64,000 bases of DNA, from NCBI GenBank assembly GCA_902806595.1, contig CADCXC010000038.1, positions 4,216,001-4,280,000 on the forward strand, given 5' to 3'. Shown piece after piece: positions 21,940 through 33,536 of this stretch. Origin of the DNA: Pyrenopolyporus hunteri (lineage: Eukaryota > Ascomycota > Sordariomycetes > Xylariales > Hypoxylaceae). The notes beneath the pieces were generated by a model, which was not told the origin of the DNA, ran no database searches, and saw only the letters and a list, made by a program, of their open reading frames with translations. Both the position numbers and the translations under genes were made by a program. The number at the start of each line of letters is the position of its first letter. Position 1 is the first letter of the stretch.

Positions 21940-23885
21940 TTTGCTGCGTAGTTCTCGTTACTCGTCGTCGGTCGTTTCGTGAATCGTAAATATGGTGACG
22001 TTGTTTGTTTATATGCGGTCGAGCAGGAGAACCAAAATAATCAAGTCGTGGGGTCGCGGGATTGGTGGGTTCCGGAAAGGAGGTGAAGCTCGGATTCACA
22101 ATATGCGTCGAAGCTTCAATAAATAATCGCCCATTGCCCGCTTCTTACGGATTTGATGGCTGTGGTAATCGCAAGACAGCCGCATCACCTGGTCGCGGAA
22201 GAAAAGAATAAGGGCAAAGGCGCTCAGAGTAGTTGAAAGGGAATGTGCAATACGAAATAGAGGTTTAACGAGGAATGAGAGGCGGCGAGGTCGTCGGTGT
22301 CCCAGTAGGTAGTGTGCATGCACCAATGCGACAAGGCCGTTGTCAACAAACGCGGCAATGACCATCAATGCACGTCTTGGTAAAAGTAAGGCAAGGTAAG
22401 ATAAAGTGACGAGTAAGAAAAAAAAATAGGCAAGACAAGAAACAGAGACAGGTGATTTGTTGTGACGACGGGAGAGCTGGGATTACAGGCTCGATAGGCG
22501 ACAAGGTTGCCCGCCGTGGGGTTGAATGAGGGACCTCAATCGATTGGACGAAAAAGAATACATACACCTGGGCATGCTGAGTTTATCCTTCCCCCACCCC
22601 TGGCTTCAAGCTTCTCTGTTGCATCGTTACATCGTTACCCAGTCACGACGTCACGTCGTCACGTCGTCGTTGTCGCGTTAGCCACACTCGAGGCGTGCCA
22701 TCGACGCGCCACGGCGCTTAATTCGAATTAACCCCTAGATTTCGGGGCTTTAGGACTTCACCTTTATCGATTGGAACTAGGCAGCAAGTCTCGTCAGCGG
22801 TGGGTGTTTCTAGCGGGCCACGGATAGGGATAGGGCTAGTAAAGCCACAAGCAGCTTTTGTTCGTTTGTTTACATCCCCAGGAACCGAGCTGTCCGCCAA
22901 CTAAGATAGATGCATTCGTCATCTCAAACTAATCAACTGCTTCAACCAATATATATACACGTAGCTCAACTATGCCAGCTGTATCTTACCATACTACAAG
23001 CCTAGCCTGAAGGAAATCACTGCTTCACACCATTCCGACTTCCCATCCACCGTGGTGCTTCAAGCTCGGATTTAGGGCGTTTCTCGGACATAAAATGCGA
23101 AGACTCAAGTTACACCAATATGGAATCCCTAAAAGTACCTAGACTTACGAATCTCCTAATCATATGAGGCTTTAACATTTCCCATGCCACACTCTCTACA
23201 GAAAGCTCCCAGAGGAACAGCTATCTAGGTAACCTCATTCAACCGGCTAGGATCATCTATTGGAGTGCTCTCGATCTATGATTTGCAACCGCCAACCTAA
23301 GTATTCGAAGAGAAAAATGCTAGGTTAGGATCGCCGACGAAAGGGTGCCTCAAGTCGGTTACCGGCACCCCAAGACTCTCCTCCACTTTGCGAGCATGGA
23401 ATACTATTCATTACTTTCGGCACACCCGTACAAGGGAGATATATCCACTAGGAAGACATCCTTATGAAACGAACGGTCGTAACATAGCTGTATCGTAAAC
23501 CGCAATTCCCTCAACTCTAGGTGGAGGCCGGAGTGATGAGATCATCGTTAGACTCTCAATCAGTAATAGATAAACCGACTTGCTCTTAGGTCCAAAGCGG
23601 TCCGTTGCCGAAGCATCCTGTAGAGGGTCGGATGGGTCCCCGGAGTGAGCTAAGACATCATGCCGTGGAAGCGTCAGCATGTCATTGGAATTTTCTATGA
23701 ATCCTACCGAGTTTTCCACTATACGAAGCAGCTTAAGCTAATTCGTCTCATCTAGCTAAGTCACCAATCATATTGAAAATGTCGAGCGTCTATGCGCGTG
23801 TACTACCTATACACGATCGATTAGGTGGTGCGTGGATCCTCGCGGTTAAAAGGCGACCCCTGACAGATTAGACGAACGTTAAACA
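21940..23885. other. Intergenic, 1.9 kb
   Basis: Promoter side of the kinase gene and the 5' flank of the 5S gene. Short frames (for example 22096-22368 and 23462-23719) have no motif support. A CGTCACGTCGTCA repeat lies near 22,648-22,670. Confidence 0.55.
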
Positions 23886-23890
23886 TATAA
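23886..23890 (+). promoter_or_regulatory. TATA element of the 5S rRNA gene
   Basis: TATAA lies about 29 bases before the mature 5S start. Neurospora 5S genes are known to need a TATA box at about this distance, so the match supports an active gene. Confidence 0.6.
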
Positions 23891-23914
23891 ATGATAACAG
23901 CACTAAAGGCTAGT

Positions 23915-24033
23915 ACATACGACCATAGGATCTAGAGAACTCGGGGTCCCGTCTGCTCCCCCCTAGATAAACTGGATACCGCCAGATTAGTAGTTGGGTC
24001 GGTGACGACCAGCGAATACCTGGTGTTGTATGT
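23915..24033 (+). rRNA. 5S ribosomal RNA
   Basis: 119 bases. It opens with ACATACGACC and closes with GTTGTATGT, which pair as helix I. The conserved core TTAGTAGTTGGGT and the following GGTGACGACCAGCGAAT are characteristic of fungal 5S rRNA. Helix II has changed on both sides (ATCTAG 23930-23935 with CTAGAT 23963-23968). The distal hairpin pairs GGTCG (23997-24001) with CGACC (24006-24010), and CCAG (23982-23985) with CTGG (24020-24023). Paired changes suggest a functional but divergent variant rather than a decayed copy. Dispersed, heterogeneous 5S genes are known in filamentous fungi. Confidence 0.88.
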
Positions 24034-24037
24034 TTTT
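24033..24037 (+). terminator. RNA polymerase III terminator
   Basis: A run of five T residues immediately at the end of the 5S gene, as expected for RNA polymerase III. Confidence 0.75.
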
Positions 24038-25639
24038 ACCTATTCTTTTTCATTTCGTTTTACTTTTTCTTTGTCCCTTCGGCTACGGCATGGAGTCAAG
24101 CGGCGGCTGGGCGTTGGCGCCGGAAGTCCGCGCAGTTGCGCAACCGTTTTCTCCTCGCTGATACGATCCTAGTACACATCGGTTCCGTTCTATAATCTAA
24201 TAAGAACGCCAATATCCTGACACAACACTGGGCAGCTGTAAGGCTAACAATTCTACAGGGCGTGGGGAGATAGGCGATCTTGGCACGAGTAAAGCACGAT
24301 CTAGGATAATCGATATATTCAAGAGCCTAGGGTTGCCCTCAGTGACCCCTTTTGGCTTTGTGCAACACATACCGTTCGGATCTAGCCGCTGATAGTGTAC
24401 TCCAGAAATCAGCTTATACGCCGCACTCGCATATGTGAGCCGGCGAGCAGCCGATAATATTTATATACCTATACACCTTACGAAGGATTTTTACGAGAGA
24501 TTTAAACTTAAGAAAATACCCATCTCTCCTAGCTCCAAGCACCGTTCGGGCGATACCCATCAGACGCGTCTGCAAGTCTGGCGGAAACACACGCGTGATA
24601 TCTTCTTGAAGAGAAAAAAAGCCACAAGGAGAACATGAGGCGTTGAGTCATATGTGACGGGAATATCAACGCCCTTAATTTCTACATATATTATAGACAT
24701 GCCAAGCTGGAACTACCCGACGTGAACCTAGCCGGGGGTATTTCTGCTCAAAGCGACACCGAAGTTACTTAGGCTGGGGCCTAGCTACGTTAACGTTTAA
24801 TCCAGAGGCGACGATCCACGAGTTTAATCTTTTAAATGGAACTTAATACACCGCTTATCGCACCGTTGGCTAATATAAACTAGTAATATTTAGCCCCTTA
24901 AGGAAGCTGGAGAATTGTCGAGAAGTTACCACATATAAAAATATCTACGAATTACGATTAGGTATTTCTAATTCGAGAATATAAATGGTAATTAACGCTC
25001 AAAAAGGCCGTTGGCTCTCCGCATCCCCCGGGATGATATCATACCACGACAGGGTGACTAGAGCCTCACCAATACCACGCGACATCAACAACACCGAGAT
25101 CTCTTATCGGAGCTGTGCGAGAAGGGTGGAAATTTTCTCTAATTCGGCCCACATACCCTTGGTAGCGTCGCAGTTTAGCTGCGCTCAATGCCCCATTCGT
25201 CAATCCGATGGGGACAGAGGGAAAAAAAATATTTCAGTGGAGCTCATGATCGCGATACGCCACTGATAGGGGGGCCAAACCAGATTTTCTGCCGAGTTCG
25301 TAACCGTAATGTGGTAGATAGACCCGAACGGATCATGAGACATTTTTCGGTAATGCCGTAGTAGTCGAGACCCGAACTTAGCTTCCATAGGCCCAGCTCG
25401 AAAACTTTTTTTTCCCTATTGTAGCGAGTAATATGTACGTGTCTCCCTGAGAATTGGAGTCGACGGTCACGTCCCGAGAAGCTTATTTATACGAAACCCT
25501 ATCATCCGGGCCACCCAACCAAGCTTTTCCCCCCTCGATTTCCCTTTTTCTTTAAAGCGACTAATTACATAACGCGGCCTTTGTAGTGCCTCGTCGTCTC
25601 TGTCGGCTCTCGTCCTCGAGTCGATCCAGCCGTCAAGAG
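24038..25639. other. Intergenic, 1.6 kb
   Basis: Between the 5S gene and the permease gene. Short frames such as 24435-24638 and 24985-25266 have no recognisable features. The last 150 bases are pyrimidine-rich, like a fungal promoter or leader. Confidence 0.55.
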
Positions 25640-27181
25640 ATGGACCCGTCCATTAGTAGCGAGGGGGAAAAGAGCCCGAAGAGGACCTCTCTATCCGGCA
25701 ATGGCCAGAACGATGTCGAGGCTGGCGACGACCAGCTACATCGCGGGCTCCGGAGCTACCATTTGCAGTTCATCGCGATAGGAGGAACCGTCGGGACTGG
25801 GCTGTTCCTGGGAAGTGGGGAGGCGCTGGCATCGGCCGGGCCTGTTGGTTGTCTCATCGCCTTCATCTTCGTCGGCACGATCGTATTCTCCGTCATGACG
25901 AGCCTGGGCGAGATGGCTTCCTTTATCCCGGTGGCGGGTAGTTTCACCGTGTACGCTTCTCGGTTCGTCGATCGCTCCCTCGGCTTCGCCATGGGCTGGA
26001 TTTACTGGTTCAGCTGGTCCATAACATTCGCTCTCGAGCTCGTGGCCGCCGGCGTCATCATTCAATACTGGGACGCGAGCCTTAGCGTCGGAATCTTTAT
26101 CGCCATCTTCTGGGTGATCTTCACCGCCGTCAACTTCCTACCCATCCGGTGGTTTGGTACCTTCGAGATGTGGTTCTCCAGCATTAAGGTCGTCACCATC
26201 GTCGGCTTCATCATTTTCGCCATTTGTATCGATGCCGGCGCCGGGAAGAACGGTTATCTAGGATTCAGCGCCTGGGTTAACCCCGGCCCCTTCGCTGAAT
26301 ATATCACCACTGGCGATTCTGGGAAGTTTGTTGGTTTCTGGTCGGTCCTCGTCACTGCTGGATTCAGTTATCAGGGAGCGGAGCTCGTCGGTATTGGTGC
26401 AGGAGAGACTCACGACCCGGCGAAGAATGTTCCAAAGGCTATTCGGTGGACATTCTGGGGTATCGTTTCGCTTTTCGTCGCAACTATCTTCTTCGTAGGC
26501 TTGCTTGTGCCTTACGATACGCCGGCTCTCATGATTGGCACCTCGGATGCCTCCGCATCACCGCTTGTTATAGCGGCAAATCTGGCTGGTGTTCCCGTCC
26601 TACCCCATATTATCAACGCCGTCCTCTTAACCGCTGTACTCTCCGCCGCGAACTCGAACGTTTATTCTGGAAGTCGGATCCTAGTCGGATTGGCTACCGA
26701 ACACAACGCCCCTCTGTTCTTGACCCGTACGAATAAACATGGCACGCCTTATTTTGCGGTTGGTGTCACTTCCGCAATTGGACTTCTCGCTTTCCTGAAT
26801 CTCTCGGAGAACGGCGGCGATGTTTTCGGTTGGCTGCTGAACATTACCGCTATCGCTGGTTTCATAACCTGGTCCTGTATCAGCGTTTGCCACTTACGAT
26901 TCATGAAGGCCTTGAAAGCACGGGGTTTCCCTCGAAGGGACCTTCCATATGCAGCACCATTCCAGCCATACCTGACATGGTTTGGATTGTTCTTCTGTGT
27001 GTTGATCCTCTTGACCAACGGGTTCACGGTTTTCATTGAGTGGAGTACTAGCGACTTTTTTGCGGCGTACGTCAGTCTCATACTCTTCCTTGTGCTCTTC
27101 CTTGGGCACAAACTCATATTTTGGACAAAGCCTGTGAAGCTGGCCGACGTGGATCTTGATCGTGATAGAGTCAAGCAATAG
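25640..27181 (+). CDS. Amino-acid permease (APC superfamily, YAT type)
   Basis: A single exon of 513 residues. I chose the ATG at 25640 because the upstream in-frame extension lacks an ATG. A hydrophilic, acidic N-terminus (about 45 residues) leads into LHRGLRSYHLQFIAIGGTVGTGLFLGSG, the signature of fungal amino-acid permeases, whose GTGLF loop lies in the substrate site of transmembrane segment 1. About twelve hydrophobic segments follow, with the family's GAELVGIGAGET, PKAIR and SAANSNVYSGSR blocks, and a hydrophilic C-terminus ending LDRDRVKQ. It is a plasma-membrane proton-coupled importer. The substrate (basic, dicarboxylic or general amino acids) cannot be fixed from sequence. The absence of introns is notable beside its intron-rich neighbours. 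Confidence 0.93.
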   Translation: MDPSISSEGEKSPKRTSLSGNGQNDVEAGDDQLHRGLRSYHLQFIAIGGTVGTGLFLGSGEALASAGPVGCLIAFIFVGTIVFSVMTSLGEMASFIPVAGSFTVYASRFVDRSLGFAMGWIYWFSWSITFALELVAAGVIIQYWDASLSVGIFIAIFWVIFTAVNFLPIRWFGTFEMWFSSIKVVTIVGFIIFAICIDAGAGKNGYLGFSAWVNPGPFAEYITTGDSGKFVGFWSVLVTAGFSYQGAELVGIGAGETHDPAKNVPKAIRWTFWGIVSLFVATIFFVGLLVPYDTPALMIGTSDASASPLVIAANLAGVPVLPHIINAVLLTAVLSAANSNVYSGSRILVGLATEHNAPLFLTRTNKHGTPYFAVGVTSAIGLLAFLNLSENGGDVFGWLLNITAIAGFITWSCISVCHLRFMKALKARGFPRRDLPYAAPFQPYLTWFGLFFCVLILLTNGFTVFIEWSTSDFFAAYVSLILFLVLFLGHKLIFWTKPVKLADVDLDRDRVKQ

Positions 27182-28671
27182 TCCTTCTTGTACATATAGA
27201 TGATTAGAATACGTGCTGTTTATGATACCCCTAATATTAAATATTAGAGTATACCCCTCGCTTCCTTAAAAGCATATCCATCTTGGTCCATGTTTCGCCC
27301 TATGTTTACGCAGTAGGTATCGATATGATAATTACCTACATGCTAAAACTGAGGATTGTAGGCAGGTAAAGGACTCCCTAGGGGGATGTACGGCGTCGTC
27401 AAATTAGATCACTGCATAAATCAAAAACGCCCTGGGCAATTCACGAAGATGTGAATATGTCCGTGGAATTCTAAGTGGCCTACAAACCCCTACAATCGAC
27501 GAGTACAACACGAGTCATCTTACCTTATAGTCGGCGATCACCTATTCTGTCTCAAGGATAACCTGTGGGTAGCTGCTCGACTATAAGACGTACCAGCGTA
27601 GTTTCCGAACAGCTGAATCGAGCTTTACCCGCTCTATACTCGTCGACTATACTCATCGACTATAATCGTCGACTATAAGCCGCACTTACCTAATCCAAGC
27701 TCTCTAGTACCTAAACATCTCATTGCATACTGACGATAGTAACGAAACTGGTCTCCGCTTAGTTACCCCCCTTCTGATTTAGGTACCAAATAGAGTCTGT
27801 ACTCAGGCTCTTTCCTTCCCCCCCCTCCTCCCAAGGCAACGATGTACGCAAACCCAGCCAAATAGTAAAATTTTTATTTTTCCCCAGCTGGTAACCCACA
27901 ACCCTCCTCCCACTTCTCAAGGGCACCATCTCAAATCCTACACATCCTCTCTTCCATTTCCCCAGTCTCCAACTCTCTCATTCTCTCCCACCCTTCGACA
28001 GACAATCCAACGTTCAACACACTGGGGTCGCCATAATCTGAAGGTCTGCCTTGAGAAAGTTGTAACCAAACTCGAACATTTTGATTTGATTTTCTCCGAG
28101 GACGCACCCATACCTACCAGTTTTATCTACCCTTCTGACTTCTCACCCTGTCCACGACCACTCTGTTGGCGAAGCGGCTTCGATTTTGGTCTTGAGTCGG
28201 CTAAGTCTGTATTTACCCTTCAAAGGTTAGTAATCTCCTGATCTTCCCTTCTATCTCATGGCCCATGCCTATCGCTTTCACATCATCATGTCCTTCTGAA
28301 TACGGTTTCTCCTATTTAGAAGACAGAACTGCGGAGTAACTTGATGTAATCTGAATTTGTTGACAACTCCATTGCCTCTACTTCCTTCCGTCTCTCTATC
28401 CCCTCTCTCTATCTCATCCCTATTCCTCTTCGACGTTATTTCGTCGCTATCGTCTCATTTCCCCCCTTCTCCTCTCAACCTCTTAACCTCTCAATATGTC
28501 TCCCTATTCATTTTTTTTTTCACTGCCCTGTACAAACCTAACACGGACAAATCCCATGGTCGGCTCTTCGCTGCATTTCTGTTATTCCCATTTAGGATAT
28601 TCGTTGTCTAACGTGCTCTCCTTATAGTTGTATTGCATCGAAGCTTCGATTGTCCAATTTCACCGTTTTCG
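27182..28671. other. Intergenic and pyrimidine-rich leader
   Basis: The 3' flank of the permease, then a strongly C/T-rich stretch from about 27,800 to 28,620 that looks like the promoter and leader of the next gene. A possible 5'-UTR intron runs from a GTTAGT donor at 28226 to CTTATAG at 28627, with a TCTAAC branch point just upstream; its donor is uncertain. Confidence 0.5.
27639..27677. repeat. 13-nt tandem repeat, three copies
   Basis: Three consecutive near-identical units with core TCGACTATA: CTCGTCGACTATA, CTCATCGACTATA and ATCGTCGACTATA. A further CTCGACTATAAG copy lies upstream near 27,577 and an inverted CTTATAGTCGG near 27,523. Confidence 0.75.
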
Positions 28672-30513
28672 ATGGCTACATCGGCTACAACGGCCACAAC
28701 GGCCACAACGGCCGTGTCTTCGGCCGTGGGCGCTGCCCAAAATGACTTGAAAGCAACCTGCGTCATCTGGGGTCTTGTTTACCTCCGAGATACGGAAGAC
28801 TGTATCCTAGACAAAACAGGCGATGATGTCTACAAGAAGCGCAAGCTGGCCCGAGGCAAAGGTAAAGCGGCGGCCAAATACACCCAAAATGACGGTGGCG
28901 ACGATGAAGACAGCGACGACGATAGTGACGACATTCCCAACGTCCATCACTTAAAACCCCAAGATAAGCTGCTCAAAACCATTGATATATCTCCAATCAA
29001 TGCTACGGCGATCTTGTTGCCTTCGGGTGAACGCATCGAGCTTAAGACCGGAGACGACAAGATTCATTTTCTGGCCTCCAAGCCCCCGAAGCCTACAAAG
29101 CCCGAAAGAACTAAGCGACCTCGAATTAGCGCCGCTTCATTGCGGTGGGCACCGATCGGCGTGAAGGGGGCATCGTACGGCAACGTCAACGCCCGGGAGG
29201 GGATCGTCCCGTCGAGGGTCGGCCCCGTCCGGAACAGCGAGGCGTTGCTGTGCGACCCCGCAAGGGACATCTTTGTATTTGACCGGCACGCTCTGGCGTG
29301 TATCGAACGTCCCAACGGGACGGACAAGAACATATGCGTAGATATTTTCGGCAGGAAAAGCACAAGCCGCGCGGAACACAACCGCGAGGTCATCGAGGAT
29401 TTCCTCCTGCGCCCACGCAACGTTGCCTTCAACTTGAGCGACCCGGGCAGTCACCTACTCTACATCGACCTCCTCGCGCGAGCGACCCGCAGCAACAACG
29501 ATGCAATCAGGGAGCTCCTCGACCAGGAGCGATCGATCGCCTTCTTTTCCAGCCCGGACCAGTGCGACCACGAGGACTGCGAGGCCTGGCGCGTCAACCG
29601 CAAGAGCATGCGTGTCCTCGGCGCCGAGACCATCCTCGGCCGCAAGTGGTGGGCTCTCTCGGATTTCTGCGTGCGCGACGTGAGCACCCTCAGCTTCCGC
29701 ACCGTGATGCACAGCAGGGACGTCGCACGACGGGCAGAAAACGCGGAAGAGGACGTACGGGAATCGCGTGCCTGGGCCTATGCGATGGTTAACCACGCCC
29801 CGTGCGAGGAAGGATACATGATGGCTGAGGGTGAACTAACCTTCCCGCTCCTCGTCTACGTCGACGGCAATTGTCTAGATGTGGGGTCGAAGATGTTTGC
29901 AAATCTGACGGCGCGAGCTGCGATGGAAAACCCCGACGAATGCGTCCTTTGTCAGACGGAATGCTATGGTTTGACGCCGTTGCACCATCCGGTTTTCGGA
30001 CCCGGATATCACTCGAAGATGTTCCTCCACTATACAGAGGACCAGAATTCTCAGACGCAAAATGGACAGAGCAATGCTAGCATGAACGGTTCCGCCAAGC
30101 GGGCTGCCCCTTCCGGCGGCATTGGCTCCCCTGCCAAGGCTAGCGCTCCGGAGCAAGATAGCCAGGATGAGATTTCCGACGCTACTCAGAACGCTGAAGA
30201 GAACGAAGTCACTGAAGACGCTGAAGACACTGAATGCGCTGTAGGCGCTGAAACCGCTGAAACCGCCGGAGGCAACGGAGGCAACGGAGGCGACAACGCC
30301 CCCGGAAGCCCTCAAGCATACGTACAGGATGACGAGTTCGACTACTACGGAGTCAGCGATGAGGAAGAACGAAACGACCCCACCTACCACGATGACGGCA
30401 ACGAAGAAGAAGAAGACGAGTACGACCCGCCCTACGATATCAATGATCTTTACCGCACCCCCGAGAGTAGTGGAGCTGCCGATAAGTATACCGACGCGAG
30501 CGACGCGCAGTAA
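28672..30513 (+). CDS. Unrecognised acidic protein with Cys pairs
   Basis: A single exon of 613 residues from the first ATG in frame (28672). The N-terminus is an Ala/Thr repeat (residues 2-16). A basic YKKRKLARGKGK patch (about 54-65) may be a nuclear localisation signal, and an acidic run follows (about 75-88). The middle part (about 90-440) has the composition of a folded domain and carries two Cys clusters, CDHEDC and CVLCQTEC, that could bind a metal. The last 170 residues are Glu/Asp/Asn/Gly-rich and disordered, ending in a Tyr/Asp-rich stretch. There is no signal peptide or membrane segment. I recognise no family. The length of the open frame, codon bias and conserved-looking middle make it a real gene; nuclear location is only inferred. 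Confidence 0.75.
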   Translation: MATSATTATTATTAVSSAVGAAQNDLKATCVIWGLVYLRDTEDCILDKTGDDVYKKRKLARGKGKAAAKYTQNDGGDDEDSDDDSDDIPNVHHLKPQDKLLKTIDISPINATAILLPSGERIELKTGDDKIHFLASKPPKPTKPERTKRPRISAASLRWAPIGVKGASYGNVNAREGIVPSRVGPVRNSEALLCDPARDIFVFDRHALACIERPNGTDKNICVDIFGRKSTSRAEHNREVIEDFLLRPRNVAFNLSDPGSHLLYIDLLARATRSNNDAIRELLDQERSIAFFSSPDQCDHEDCEAWRVNRKSMRVLGAETILGRKWWALSDFCVRDVSTLSFRTVMHSRDVARRAENAEEDVRESRAWAYAMVNHAPCEEGYMMAEGELTFPLLVYVDGNCLDVGSKMFANLTARAAMENPDECVLCQTECYGLTPLHHPVFGPGYHSKMFLHYTEDQNSQTQNGQSNASMNGSAKRAAPSGGIGSPAKASAPEQDSQDEISDATQNAEENEVTEDAEDTECAVGAETAETAGGNGGNGGDNAPGSPQAYVQDDEFDYYGVSDEEERNDPTYHDDGNEEEEDEYDPPYDINDLYRTPESSGAADKYTDASDAQ

Positions 30514-31845
30514 GCTGCGAACTATGAGACCACTTGCGGATTTTTTTTCGGGGGCCGTCCCCGAGCTGAAACGTGCGTAAGTGGAGGATCAGCACTAGCA
30601 TGTCCACTAGCATGTTTGCACCTGAAGTCTGATATCGGGTGTTACGAATGAGGAGGGCGGTGGTGCCCTCGGGTTGAGAGTTTGCGGTCAGAAAAGTCAA
30701 AAACCAGAAAAAAAAAAAAAAAGAGTTTACGTCTTCCCTCTGGGGAGATTCACTTGCATTTCCGGCGCATGATACCCCCCGGGCTGTCAGCACGATACTG
30801 AATCCGGATTCCTAGCTAGCGCTACTTCATGATTTGCCGTTACCATGGTACACCTGTACTTTCTCTTCTTCTTCATGTTCTTTTCCCATACGATTTGAGA
30901 GGCGTGTAATGGTACGGAAGGTACGATGGATCGACGGATCGACGGGCGGAAGTATGGAAGGATGAATGTTTCTCTATAGAGATTTGTATTGGTCGAGACC
31001 TAGTCTCCCAATAGTACTGATTGCATTGCACCTAATTTGATTCAAGCAAGTGCCTATTCATCTTAATCCGACCACTGAAGTAAGGACTAGATCAAGCTAG
31101 GAAACTACCTAATTAAATCAAAGCATGAGGCTCACGATACCACTAGACGTAGGCGTACTGATGAAATGTAAGGAGGAAGTAGCGTCATTGTTGGTACTCG
31201 GCCGCCTATCGGCCCCACTTATCCCGGACGACGTCTACGGCCGGGAATGTCCCACCCCCCTTTCCTGAAAAGGCAATCGCATTCCCAACAGGCTCGAGTA
31301 GCCGCGTTCCTCGAAATCACAGGCGTCCTAAAGGCGAAAATAGGCCCTCATTAATATCCTCGAATCAATCTACCAATGTGCCTACCTAGGTATTCATTTT
31401 ACTCTCTAGAACGTGCAGATCTAGCCGTGGCTCTCGTGATCGTAGGCTGTAATACTTAGCGCACAATTTATAGGTACAGACGAAAGTCTACCGAAAGAGA
31501 AGTCAATTCCATTTATTCTCGTGCTACGGGGACGCGAGCTGAGCCGCGCCGTATCTAGTGTCGCTACCTAGGTAGGTATGCGGCCTGCTTCGTTCTCGAA
31601 GCTCCCTAAGCATTCGCCGTAGGTTTTAGGTGCCAAGCCGATCGCAACGCGTAGAAGGATTCGGTGCTACCAGGGCCTAGCTCTAGAGTGATAGTAGTAG
31701 GAGGAGGCAACAGTGATTCTTTCTGTTGCAAATGAAGCGAATACTAGATCTATAACGTGCTTCCCGGGCCGTGAACGTCAATGCAATAAGTATGAATTCC
31801 GAAACCCCTCTATCGCGGGCCCTGTTCTTCCTGCGCCGAAACCGG
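30514..31845. other. Intergenic, 1.3 kb
   Basis: Between two 3' ends. It has poly-A near 30,708-30,723 and two exact TACCTAGGTA palindromes (31383-31392 and 31565-31574). No gene is seen. Confidence 0.55.
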
Positions 31846-33536
31846 TCACGACTCCTCGATAAACTCGATCATCACCGTACCTTGTTTTAGACCAGCCTCT
31901 TCGATAGTCTTATCGAGCTCCCCGATGAGGTCCCTGCCTGCAGGCATCGCCTTGAGCTCAAACTGGACGCCCTCCTTGCCTTCGAGCGGTTCAGCCTTGA
32001 GCCACTCGTAAATACGGCGCACCGGGTCTGCGATAGAGAATCTTCGGATGATGCGACCGCCAGCGTGTCGGAACTGTATTCTGGTTGTGGTACCCGGGTT
32101 GTTCTCGGGTTCTACGTGAGGATTGTTTGAGGATATCCGGGAGAAAGGTGAACCCGATGTTCCTGGGCTACCTTGGGTGGCATCGCCAACCAAGTCAACA
32201 GATCCGTCAACTGCTTTTCCTTTACCTTTCCCAATATCCGGGTTTGACTTTGTAAGAGCGTCAGGGTCCTGGACGGTAGGCCCCGACGGTCCGCCGTCCT
32301 CGCTAAGACTATTCTCTAGGGCCATCCTAAGCATCTCTTCTTCTGTCATTCGGCTAATATCCATAGGCTTCGTCTTAGGTTTTGATTTGACTACCGGGTT
32401 CTTGCTATTGGCTGCTAAGCTGTAGCGGTCGAGAAATTCGACGAGGTCGGAATGGAATTCCGACGGAGTGGGGAACGACTCTCCCGACCAAACCTTGACC
32501 TGTTCTCCGGTGCGAGGATCGATAATGGAAACGTGGGGATAGTTGTTTTCGTCCTCATGCGCTTGGTTGGTGAAGTAGAATGTGGTATACGAATGCGCCA
32601 TCGGGTCGTCTAGGGTGTACTGTAGGAAGATAAAATGCTCACGGATCAAGGAAACGATATTTTCGTTCTTCCAGTGGTCTCTGTTAAGGACCTGGCACCG
32701 GAAATCGTCTAACTTTTGGAGGTTGACAAGAATCCATTTCTTTTCTTCCTTCCCGAGCTCTCTCGCCGCATCCAGAGGAAGACGCGTAGTAAGGCTAGTC
32801 GGAGGGGAGAATAGATCCCTTAATCTTCGTGCCGTAGATTCGGGAGCGTTCTCCCAGTCTGGCCTCGGGCCAATATCCCGGTCGAACCAGTCTACTGAGG
32901 ATTGATTGAAAGGGTTGGCACTGGCACCTGATGAAGCAGAGTTAGCGAGCTCTTACGCGATATGCGATATGGCTAGTAACACTCACCCTGCGCTCTCCGT
33001 CGTCGACGTAGTTGTTCCATGACGGCTGCTTCTCGGTCGTCGTCCAGACCCCATGAGGGGTCCGGCGCTGCGAGAACCTCGGTCGTTTGTGCTATGGGAG
33101 CTCTTACTCCATCCGTAGACGCGTGGTTCTCTGAGTACATCTGCTCTTGGAGCCGTCTCGCCATGGCGGCATCCTCCTCCTCTTGGGCGCTCCTTGCTAT
33201 TGCCGCCACGTCGTCCTCATCATCAGGTACGCCGTACTCATTGCCTCCCATATTTATATCGTCGTCGTCGTCCGAGTCTATGTGGATGACGCCTCGGGAG
33301 TCTTCGCGACCGGTGAAGCTTTGGTTTTGGCCGCGGGCGGACGACGATGCGGTCCGTGTCGCCGAGGCAGAAGTCGAGGCTGCAGGCGCGTTGAAGCTAG
33401 CCTGTAACTCGGGATTCTCGTAAAAGAGTTGAATGGCCTGCATAGGGTCCCCGCCCGAAATCTCAAGGTACCCTCGAGCTACGTGCTCAGCTGAGAGGCC
33501 GGTGATGGCCATGAACTGCACCACGTCCTCATCCAT
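31846..33536 (-). CDS. UBA-UAS-UBX protein (UBXD7/Ubx5-like)
   Basis: Two exons, 33536-32987 and 32927-31846, about 543 residues. In order: a UBA-like domain (1-45) that binds ubiquitin, an acidic SDDDDD stretch, a ubiquitin-interacting-like helix (EEEDAAMARRLQEQ), a thioredoxin-like UAS domain (about 190-330, with WILVNLQ and FIFLQYTLDDP), a second ubiquitin-interacting helix (EEEMLRMALENSL) and a C-terminal UBX domain (about 462-543). UBX domains dock on the AAA ATPase Cdc48/p97, so the protein likely recruits Cdc48 to ubiquitinated substrates. The architecture matches yeast Ubx5 and human UBXD7. The single intron (32928-32986) has consensus GTGAGT and CAG sites. The neighbouring gene encodes the proteasome adaptor ECM29, a thematic link but not proof of co-regulation. 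Confidence 0.93.

Noticed and set aside
28982..30580. Many overlapping frames on both strands around 29.0-30.6 kb
   Set aside because: Shadows of the 28,672-30,513 gene caused by its GC-rich third codon positions.
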